DNA of 5,349 bases, from assembly GCA_027017165.1 (NCBI GenBank), contig JALURF010000049.1:1-5349 (forward strand). The letters are read 5' to 3'. Below the pieces are notes generated by a model. The model was not told the DNA's origin. It did no database searches and worked only from the letters and a program-made list of their open reading frames with translations. The position numbers and the translations under genes are program-made. Of the stretch, positions 1-4,518 are shown one piece after another. Source of the DNA: Thermofilaceae archaeon (GTDB taxonomy: Archaea > Thermoproteota > Thermoprotei > Thermofilales > B69-G16). Every line of letters starts with the position of its first letter. Position 1 is the first letter of the stretch.

Positions 1-1
1 G

Positions 2-91
2 CTGTTGGAGCTTGGACTATTAGATCTGCGTTTGGAGAGAGATGAAATACGCAATTTGAAAACGGTCTTTCTTTCAATTCTACAAAAATAG
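2..91 (+). CDS. C-terminal end of an unidentified protein (partial)
   Basis: One rightward frame is open from the window edge to a TAG stop at 89-91, giving 29 residues that begin LLELGLLDLRLERDE and end FLSILQK. The other two forward frames do not give a comparable gene tail. The composition (Leu-rich with alternating charges, amphipathic-looking) resembles a real C-terminal helix of an archaeal protein, but it is too short to assign to a family. It would end 37 bp before the convergent stop of the HAD gene, matching the tight convergent packing elsewhere in the window. That this is a genuine coding end is inference from the open frame and composition only. Confidence 0.45.
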   Translation: MLELGLLDLRLERDEIRNLKTVFLSILQK

Positions 92-126
92 CGTCACGGG
101 TTTAGCGGCTCAAGTTTGATGCTCTG
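85..126. repeat. Direct repeat copy A, downstream of the HAD gene
   Basis: Positions 85-107 match 846-868 at 19 of 23 bases: AAAATAGCGT, then ACG, then TTAGCG. A second shared block, ATGCTCTG, occurs at 119-126 and 881-888 at almost the same spacing (offset 762 versus 761). In this copy the block reads ATG CTC TGA, so it opens no gene. The copy overlaps the stop codon of the upstream partial gene and ends just before the HAD stop. The function is unknown. Confidence 0.4.
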
Positions 127-128
127 AT

Positions 129-794
129 TCACATTACTTGTAGGAGATCTTTAAAATTTCTAATATGAATATCGGCTATTTCATAGCTTCTAATAGGGCA
201 TCTCAAAGCTATAGTTTTTAAACCGACATTCCTAGCCCCTACTAAATCTTTGACCGAATGCCCGATAAATACGGCTTCTTCAGACTTTGCTCCTAGTTTT
301 TCAAGAACAGTAAAATATGCTTTCTTTTCTGGTTTACAATAACCTATATCGCATGAACAAACTATTGTGTCGAAAATCTCCGCTATACCTGCTTTTCTAA
401 ACCACTCTATTTTCTCCTTTGCAGAGTAATCCGAATCCGAGAGTACGGCGAGTTTATAGCCTTTATTTTTTAAACTTCTTAAAGTAGCGGGGACATCTTT
501 GTAGAATATAGTCGACTCCTGTAGAATTTTGTCATAAATTTCGAATATTTTTTCCAAATACTCCTCTTCCACCCCTAAGTACCTGAGGAAAAGAAGTATC
601 CTTTCTTTACGGGAAATTATGCCTCTATAAGATAACTCCCTCAAATCGTAGAGGAAGAGCAAATCTTTAGTCGAAATTTTTACATCACGTCCAGCGATTC
701 GGCTTATAACCTTCTTCAGTATATCGTGCGATTTCTTCCTACGATAATATAGCAAGTCTCCGGCATCAAATATCAGGTAAGAAACTTTAGACAT
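129..794 (-). CDS. HAD-superfamily hydrolase-like protein with altered catalytic motifs
   Basis: This 221-residue protein has the layout of a subfamily I HAD phosphatase (phosphoglycolate phosphatase/haloacid dehalogenase type): a core with an alpha-helical cap between motifs I and II. Motif I is LIFDAGDLL, with the presumed nucleophile at D10. Motif II is LAVLSDSD around S119, motif III is the Lys of YCKPEKKAY at K154, and motif IV is FIGHSVKDLVGARN at 176-189. Two residues are atypical: the D+2 general acid/base position is Gly12 (DAG instead of DxD), and the first acidic residue of motif IV is His179 (GH instead of GD), although D183 remains. Activity may therefore be weak or non-phosphatase; the substrate cannot be told. 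The ATG at 794-792 is preceded by GGAG at 803-800 with 5-nt spacing, which supports this start. The gene is single, divergent from the HEPN/MNT locus, and lies between direct repeats. Confidence 0.85.
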   Translation of the reverse strand: MSKVSYLIFDAGDLLYYRRKKSHDILKKVISRIAGRDVKISTKDLLFLYDLRELSYRGIISRKERILLFLRYLGVEEEYLEKIFEIYDKILQESTIFYKDVPATLRSLKNKGYKLAVLSDSDYSAKEKIEWFRKAGIAEIFDTIVCSCDIGYCKPEKKAYFTVLEKLGAKSEEAVFIGHSVKDLVGARNVGLKTIALRCPIRSYEIADIHIRNFKDLLQVM

Positions 795-799
795 ATAAT

Positions 800-803
800 C
801 TCC
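800..803 (-). promoter_or_regulatory. Shine-Dalgarno site of the HAD gene
   Basis: Read leftward, TTTGGAG followed by ATTAT precedes the ATG at 794. The GGAG core is 5 nt from the start, a normal archaeal spacing, so the HAD mRNA probably has a leader rather than being leaderless. Confidence 0.5.
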
Positions 804-811
804 AAACTATC

Positions 812-830
812 TTGATATTTGAAGTATCAA
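812..830. promoter_or_regulatory. Imperfect palindrome in the HAD/HEPN divergent spacer
   Basis: TTGATATTTGAAGTATCAA is a 19-bp near-palindrome with arms TTGATATTT and AAGTATCAA around a central G; only the T818/G824 pair departs from perfect symmetry. It lies 18 bp upstream of the HAD start and 51 bp upstream of the HEPN-fragment start, a plausible site for a dimeric regulator acting on either gene. The operator role is inference; AT-rich spacers can yield such symmetry by chance. Confidence 0.3.
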
Positions 831-845
831 TAAATCTTTCTAGTT

Positions 846-888
846 AAAATAGCGTAACGATCTTAGCGTAAGAGTGATATATGCTCTG
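846..888. repeat. Direct repeat copy B, upstream of the HEPN fragment
   Basis: This is the partner of the repeat at 85-126: 19 of 23 bases match in the first part, and ATGCTCTG is identical in the second. Here the ATG is the start codon of the HEPN fragment. The copy also contains an internal direct repeat TAGCGTAA at 850-857 and 864-871, 14 bp apart, just upstream of the start codon. It could be a promoter or operator element that was duplicated, or the scar of an insertion. Confidence 0.4.
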
Positions 889-1114
889 CTATTATCTTTT
901 TGTAAGTGATGTATTGATCGATGTAGATTTTATCAAACGGAGAATAGACGAGTTGGAAGAAGCTTTGAAATATATTAAGAAAATTCTAAAAGAAGATGAG
1001 GAGAACTTTGTAAAAGATTTTAAATCGCGTTTTACGCTAAGACACCTCATACTGGTAATAGTCGGGTCAGCGGCCTCTATAGCCATGCATATAGAGGCCG
1101 GCTCAGAAATTTAA
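881..1114 (+). CDS. N-terminal half of a broken HEPN (DUF86/HepT-like) toxin-type protein
   Basis: The 77-residue product matches the first helices of DUF86/HepT HEPN proteins. A charged helix (about 15-50, FIKRRIDELEEALKYIKKIL) is followed by LRHLILVIVGSAASIAMHI (53-71), equivalent to the family's conserved 'A..IA.HI' helix. HepT proteins then normally continue about 35-40 residues to an RxxxxH catalytic motif; here the frame ends at TAA 1112-1114 after only EAGSEI. The motif itself is present downstream but in another frame (RNLIVH, 1105-1122). This is therefore most simply a pseudogene or remnant, although a shortened peptide could still be made. The ATG at 881 has only a close, weak GAGTGAT upstream; the in-frame TTG at 914 (giving MIDVDFIKRR) looks more like a normal family start. 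HepT proteins are RNases kept in check by partner nucleotidyltransferases, such as the one next door. Confidence 0.65.
   Translation: MLCYYLFVSDVLIDVDFIKRRIDELEEALKYIKKILKEDEENFVKDFKSRFTLRHLILVIVGSAASIAMHIEAGSEI
1071..1100 (+). repeat. Perfect 11-bp inverted repeat at the HEPN break
   Basis: CGGCCTCTATA (1071-1081) is exactly complementary to TATAGAGGCCG (1090-1100) across an 8-nt loop (GCCATGCA). In RNA this would be a strong hairpin ending 16 nt before the GTG at 1117. It sits where the HEPN reading frame loses its central segment. No U-run follows, so it is not an obvious terminator. It may mark the deletion event, or it may affect translation of the downstream gene. Confidence 0.6.
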
Positions 1115-1215
1115 TAGTGCATAGGTACTGGCTAGTAGACGACATTAGGATATATGGAGAATCTAAGGGTTCGGGAATCCATAATCAAAAATTCATTGAA
1201 GAAGTGGAAGAGTAT
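1102..1215 (+). pseudogene. C-terminal remnant of the HEPN domain, fused to the nucleotidyltransferase
   Basis: Reading the frame of the nucleotidyltransferase upstream of its GTG gives LRNLIVHRYWLVDDIRIY. This is the classic HEPN RxxxxH motif (R at 1105-1107, H at 1120-1122) with the usual following 'HRYW.VDD' and a last helix (FIEEVEEYVK, about 1192-1221). The frame is open upstream only to a TAA at 1021 and contains no ATG, GTG or TTG before 1117. If translation begins at 1117, the catalytic Arg is therefore not translated. The N-terminal half of the same domain is the ORF at 881-1114, one base out of register and missing about 35 middle residues. The comparison rests on remembered family architecture (for example Shewanella HepT), not on a search. 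Confidence 0.6.
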
Positions 1216-1632
1216 GTCAAGCGGGGAGTTAAATATTACGAAATTACAGAGAAAGAGAAAAAGATACTACTGGAAAAACTTAGAGAAGCTCTATCCAATA
1301 TAGAAAACATTCTTGTAGCTATAGTCTATGGGGGTTTTACGCGTAGAAATTTTTTCAGAGATGTAGACATAGCCGTGTATACGGGAGGTTTAGTCCAGGA
1401 TCCGTTACGTTTCGAGAGCGAGCTCTGTCTAGAACTATCTAAGATTGCTGGAGTACAGGTAGACGTTAGAATAGTCGACGAAGCGCCAGCATGGTTTAAA
1501 ATGAAAATCTTAAAAGATGGTCTTGTCGTCTACGAGAAAACGCCGGGCGCATATACTCTATATGTCAAGGAAACAGTGGGGGAGTTTCAAGATATTAAAA
1601 TTAAACAAAAGTATTCGACAAAAACCCTGTGA
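1117..1632 (+). CDS. MNT-type minimal nucleotidyltransferase (MntA-like antitoxin family)
   Basis: The core of this 171-residue protein is a Pol-beta-type minimal nucleotidyltransferase. ILVAIVYGGFTRRNFFRD precedes D82-V-D84, and the third acidic residue is D116 in VQVDVRIV, so the metal-binding triad is intact. The usual Gly-Ser of the motif is Gly72-Gly73. Family members of the HepT/MntA type transfer AMP to the HEPN partner and neutralise it; that role is inferred from family and position. The first 35-40 residues are not nucleotidyltransferase but the tail of a HEPN domain. The GTG at 1117 has no evident Shine-Dalgarno. The in-frame GTG at 1204 would give MEEYVKRGVKYYEITE, closer to a stand-alone family start. 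The partner toxin is broken, so this may be an orphan antitoxin or may serve other HEPN proteins in the genome. The gene ends 15 bp from the convergent methyltransferase stop. Confidence 0.75.
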   Translation: MHRYWLVDDIRIYGESKGSGIHNQKFIEEVEEYVKRGVKYYEITEKEKKILLEKLREALSNIENILVAIVYGGFTRRNFFRDVDIAVYTGGLVQDPLRFESELCLELSKIAGVQVDVRIVDEAPAWFKMKILKDGLVVYEKTPGAYTLYVKETVGEFQDIKIKQKYSTKTL

Positions 1633-1644
1633 AATCTCGAGATT
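1633..1644. repeat. 12-bp perfect palindrome between convergent stops
   Basis: AATCTCGAGATT fills most of the 15-bp gap between the nucleotidyltransferase TGA (1630-1632) and the methyltransferase TGA (1650-1648). It has no loop and no poly-T tract, so it is a weak candidate for a terminator. About one such palindrome is expected by chance in a window of this size. Confidence 0.3.
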
Positions 1645-1647
1645 AAC

Positions 1648-2283
1648 TCATTCGGGCTTTTCGACTAGCACGATCCAATGGCTACGTCTTTTACCCTCCA
1701 CGACGTCTTCTCTCAATTCTATTTTTAAAATTTTGAAATCTTTGAGAAGATCTTCAAGCTCCTCCCTGTCAACGTAATGGTGTATAATCCCTGCTTCGCT
1801 TCCTTCACGCTGTATAAAAGTATCCTCCTCTACTTTCTCCCCTAACCCGTATTTCCAGCTACGTTTAGAAATAAAAGTTATTAAAGCTAAGCCGCCGGGT
1901 TTTAAAAGCCTATATATTTCTTTTAAAGCTTTAATTATCCCCTTTCGCGTAGTATGGTAGATAACGTTTATACATATAATTGCGTCGAAGAAGCCGCTCG
2001 GATAGTCTATATTTTCCATACTACACTTTTTAAGCTCAGCTTTTAAACCCAGGCTTTTAAGCCTATTCTTGGATATCCTTAGAGCTACCCTCGATATATC
2101 TACTCCATAGACTTCAAATCCTTCTTTGGCTAGTAGTATCAGATGTCGTCCAGCGCCACACCCCAAGTCTAGAATCCTCTTAGCTTTCCTCTTTTTCAGA
2201 GTAGGGATGAGCTCAACTACCTCTGGCTGCGGCTTCCAAAGAGAAAACTCTCCCCGCTCAAAGACTCTATCCCATACCTCCAT
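1648..2283 (-). CDS. Class I SAM-dependent methyltransferase
   Basis: The 211-residue protein has a single Rossmann-like methyltransferase domain. Motif I is RILDLGCGAGRHL (36-48), which binds SAM. The acidic end of strand 2 is D62 in VYGVDIS, the motif-III-like region is CSMENIDYPSGFFDAIICINVIYH (87-110), and LKPGG with its following strand comes near 127-136. The N-terminal WDRVFERGEFSLWKPQPEV is typical of small-molecule methyltransferases of the UbiE/TehB kind. No RNA- or DNA-binding domain is visible, so the substrate is unknown. The start ATG (2283-2281) follows AGGAG with 6-nt spacing. That site overlaps the TAG stop of the upstream radical SAM gene, indicating co-transcription and probably coupled translation. 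A role related to the radical SAM partner is inference. Confidence 0.85.
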   Translation of the reverse strand: MEVWDRVFERGEFSLWKPQPEVVELIPTLKKRKAKRILDLGCGAGRHLILLAKEGFEVYGVDISRVALRISKNRLKSLGLKAELKKCSMENIDYPSGFFDAIICINVIYHTTRKGIIKALKEIYRLLKPGGLALITFISKRSWKYGLGEKVEEDTFIQREGSEAGIIHHYVDREELEDLLKDFKILKIELREDVVEGKRRSHWIVLVEKPE

Positions 2284-2287
2284 TTCA

Positions 2288-2292
2288 AACTC
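2288..2292 (-). promoter_or_regulatory. Shine-Dalgarno of the methyltransferase, overlapping the upstream stop
   Basis: Read leftward, GATTTCTGCTTTTAGGAG ends the radical SAM gene (TAG at 2295-2293) and supplies AGGAG, whose AG is part of the stop codon. Six bases (TTTGAA) separate it from the ATG at 2283. It fixes the methyltransferase start and suggests termination-reinitiation. Confidence 0.65.
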
Positions 2293-3105
2293 CTAAAAGC
2301 AGAAATCAACGGAAATTGAATAACTTTTCGCGAGACGAAGAATCCTTGATTTCAACATCAAATAGTATACTTCGTCGAAAACCCGCTTCTCGAATTCTTC
2401 AAGTAGATCGGGGTACTTCTTCTCCAAGCCTTTCCTAATGTAGCGCCAATTCCCAGCTTTTATATTAAGCTTATCCGCTATAACCCTGTCAACTCCTACT
2501 TCTTTAAATTTCTCAAACAGGTCCTCTAAACTCTTCTCGCTGAAGATAGGCAGTAATGGCCCTAGAAAAGCATACGTCTTTAAACCCGCCTGTTTTACTT
2601 CACTGAGAGCCTCTAGACGCTTTTTAATAGGCGGAGCTCTCGGCTCAAAAACCCTTCTAACATTCTCGTCTAAAGTTACTATAGTCAATCCAACCTCGAC
2701 ATTTGAAAACTTCTTTAAAATATCTAAGTCTCTGACTACTAAATCGGATTTCGTCAAAATGGTTAGCGGGAAGTCTTTACGAGCCAGTATTTCTAGCAAT
2801 TTTCTAGTTAATTCGTAGCGTCTCTCAACCGGCTGGTAGGGATCCGTAACGCTACTAACCAAAACTAGGCCTTTCCTCTTTTTTCTAGTTTCTCTAGTTA
2901 AGACGAGCGGCGCGTTTATCTTAACGTATACAAACTCTCCCCATTCTAAGCTAGGAGGTAAATGTCTCAACATGAAACGGGCGTAGCAGTATAGGCAGCC
3001 GTGTGCGCACCCTAAGTATGGATTTATAGCGTAGTCTACACCATATATCCTACTCCTGCTCAGGATAGTTTTACAGTCTATCAGTTTTATTTCCATTATT
3101 AACAA
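2293..3105 (-). CDS. Radical SAM protein, spore photoproduct lyase-like (COG1533)
   Basis: The protein shows the hallmark of COG1533: YAINPYLGCAHGCLYCYAR with CX3CX2C cysteines at 30, 34 and 37 (counted from the ATG at 3096) that would bind the 4Fe-4S cluster cleaving SAM. SSVTDPYQPVE (81-91) follows, then a TIM-barrel-like run with ILTKSDLVVRDLDIL, VGLTIVTLDENVRRVFEPRAP and YAFLGPLLPIF. Members are called DNA repair photolyase-related, but most archaeal ones have no proven substrate, and true spore photoproduct lyase activity should not be assumed. The longest frame starts at TTG 3105-3103 (MLIMEIKL); the ATG at 3096-3094 three codons later is the more likely start, giving 267 residues. It leads the two-gene operon with the methyltransferase and is divergent from nre, a repair-linked gene, which is suggestive but not proof of a shared pathway. 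Confidence 0.85.
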   Translation of the reverse strand: MLIMEIKLIDCKTILSRSRIYGVDYAINPYLGCAHGCLYCYARFMLRHLPPSLEWGEFVYVKINAPLVLTRETRKKRKGLVLVSSVTDPYQPVERRYELTRKLLEILARKDFPLTILTKSDLVVRDLDILKKFSNVEVGLTIVTLDENVRRVFEPRAPPIKKRLEALSEVKQAGLKTYAFLGPLLPIFSEKSLEDLFEKFKEVGVDRVIADKLNIKAGNWRYIRKGLEKKYPDLLEEFEKRVFDEVYYLMLKSRILRLAKSYSISVDFCF

Positions 3106-3127
3106 AATACTATCGGTCTACCCTTTA

Positions 3128-3142
3128 ATCTAAATTTTTATT
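3128..3142. promoter_or_regulatory. Shared AT-rich box of the divergent radical SAM/nre promoters
   Basis: The 75-bp spacer between the ATG at 3096 and the ATG at 3172 contains TAAATTTTTA at 3131-3140, which is TATA-like on both strands. Its centre (about 3135) is roughly 37 bp from the nre ATG and 39 bp from the other ATG. With the usual archaeal spacing of about 26 bp to the transcription start, both mRNAs would have leaders of only about 10-13 nt. Neither start has a good Shine-Dalgarno, consistent with leaderless or short-leader mRNAs. Use by both directions is inference. Confidence 0.4.
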
Positions 3143-3171
3143 CAAAAGCTAAATACTATCTATTAGAGTCG

Positions 3172-4518
3172 ATGAGAAACAAGAAGTTCGTCAAGAAAGT
3201 TAAAAAGAAGATACCTTGGATAGCGCATATAATCGAAGATGCGGGCATAGCTTCGGAACTCGATGTCGGTCAATTAAAGATTAAAGTTTCTAGGAAAAGC
3301 CTTTGTATCTACTGCAGGGGAACTAAACATCTCTGCGGAAAGCCTAAATGTCCCGTGCTTTTAAAATTCTACGCTTACGCCAGAAATAGAGAGATGATAA
3401 ACAGTTTAGAGCTCGTAGGTTCCTCGCCTCCAGCCATCTTCGTGGGGAGAATAGGCTATCCATACGTCTACGCTGGTCCTCTAATACCGCCAGAAATTGG
3501 CGATACTTCGATCTACGATACGCCGGAGCTATGGCTGAACATGAGCATAGAAGAAATAGTAAACTTTAGGTTTAGGCTTGTTAGGAGTAAGTTTAAGGTA
3601 AACGTGAAAAAACCGGAGAAAGCCGGTAAGATCTTCGATGAAACTGTGGAAGCCGTGCTTTCCAGAACTCCCGTAGAGGCTGAAGCCATATTTAGGAAAA
3701 AACCGAGTAAAACTATCCTACTCGACGACGCAGTTCAGCCGATGGGTCCTTCAGCCCCACTAGAAAAACTTAGAGTATCAGGGGTTAGATCGGATAGGAG
3801 ATTAGAGAAGGCCTACTACGACTACGATTTAAAAGCTGGAGAAGCCGTACTAGAGCTGTATGAGAGAAAGGTTCCCGTTTCTAAAATTCAAAGAGCTTTT
3901 AGTATGGGTCTTTTCGGCTTGAAGAATAGGAGAAGGCTCGTGCCTACTAGGTGGAGTATAACAGCCGTTGACAGCATTATCTCTAAAACTCTCAGAGATG
4001 AAATCGTAAAGCGCAACCCCGTGATAAACGAATATAGAGTTTACGAATCAACCGAATTAGGTAACCGGTTTATAGTATTGATGTTCCCCTATCCTTGGAG
4101 CTACGAGCTTATAGAAGCTTGGTTCCCGGGCACAGCGTGGAACCCAGATAAGAGGAATATAGCATTATGTGGAGATTGGGAGCCGTACTACGGCAGGACC
4201 AGCTACGCGTCTATAGGCGGATGCTATTACGCCGCTAGACTAGCGGTAACAGAGTACCTGGCGAGGGAGAGGAGGCAAGCCTCAGTCTTAATACTTAGAG
4301 AATCTTATCCATCTTATCTCCTACCGCTAGGCGTCTGGCAAGTCAGAGAAAACGTACGAAACGCCCTTAGAAATCCACCTCGTAAATTTAATACATTAAA
4401 AGAATTAATGGAGTATATCTCGAAAAGACTTAAGATAAACTTAAAGTTCTGGATTGAGAGTAGTAAACTGCTGAAAGACGAGTTAGTACAGGAGAAGCTA
4501 ACCAAGTATATATTTTAA
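3172..4518 (+). CDS. nre: Nre family DNA repair protein (COG1602, DUF650/DUF651) with PIP-like tail
   Basis: This 448-residue protein is full length for the archaea-specific Nre family. Near the N-terminus a CX2CX6CX4C zinc site (C45, C48, C55, C60) lies in SLCIYCRGTKHLCGKPKC. The conserved N-terminal domain continues with SSPPAIFVGRIGYPYVYAGP (84-103) and the C-terminal domain with GLKNRRRLVPTRWSITAVD, PYPWSYELIEAWFPG and SIGGCYYAARLAVTEYL. The last nine residues, QEKLTKYIF (440-448), fit a PCNA-interacting peptide (Q..L..aromatic). In Haloferax, NreA acts in repair of mitomycin C lesions with the UvrABC pathway and carries such a motif; the biochemical activity of the family remains poorly defined. 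The ATG at 3172 starts a typical basic N-terminus (MRNKKFVKKVKKKIPW). The TAA stop overlaps the stop of the convergent radical SAM gene. Confidence 0.93.
   Translation: MRNKKFVKKVKKKIPWIAHIIEDAGIASELDVGQLKIKVSRKSLCIYCRGTKHLCGKPKCPVLLKFYAYARNREMINSLELVGSSPPAIFVGRIGYPYVYAGPLIPPEIGDTSIYDTPELWLNMSIEEIVNFRFRLVRSKFKVNVKKPEKAGKIFDETVEAVLSRTPVEAEAIFRKKPSKTILLDDAVQPMGPSAPLEKLRVSGVRSDRRLEKAYYDYDLKAGEAVLELYERKVPVSKIQRAFSMGLFGLKNRRRLVPTRWSITAVDSIISKTLRDEIVKRNPVINEYRVYESTELGNRFIVLMFPYPWSYELIEAWFPGTAWNPDKRNIALCGDWEPYYGRTSYASIGGCYYAARLAVTEYLARERRQASVLILRESYPSYLLPLGVWQVRENVRNALRNPPRKFNTLKELMEYISKRLKINLKFWIESSKLLKDELVQEKLTKYIF

Noticed and set aside
92..128. C/D box small RNA in the first convergent gap (TGATG and CTGA-like strings)
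   Set aside because: The boxes are incomplete and only a few bases apart, leaving no room for a guide.
892..1086. Antisense ORF of 64 residues over the HEPN fragment
   Set aside because: Ser- and Lys-rich shadow composition with no recognisable domain, opposite a recognisable HEPN segment.
1071..1100. Intrinsic terminator after the HEPN fragment
   Set aside because: The stem is good but no T-run follows, and it lies inside what was once a continuous HEPN/MNT coding region.
1105..1114. Programmed -1 frameshifting joining the HEPN halves at AAATTTA (1107-1113)
   Set aside because: The heptamer is in the wrong register: AAT and TTA are codons of the destination frame, not of the incoming frame. 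Even a shift here would leave about 35 central HEPN residues missing and would lose the Arg of the motif.
1517..1777. Rightward ORF of 86 residues spanning the convergent gap
   Set aside because: It overlaps the ends of two recognisable genes; its Ser/Thr-rich composition is typical of an out-of-frame reading.
3097..3171. Riboswitch or structured RNA in the divergent spacer
   Set aside because: Only 75 AT-rich bases with no convincing stem; short leaders are the better explanation.
4314..4505. Antisense ORF inside nre
   Set aside because: Fully within the conserved Nre C-terminal coding sequence, with no domain signal.
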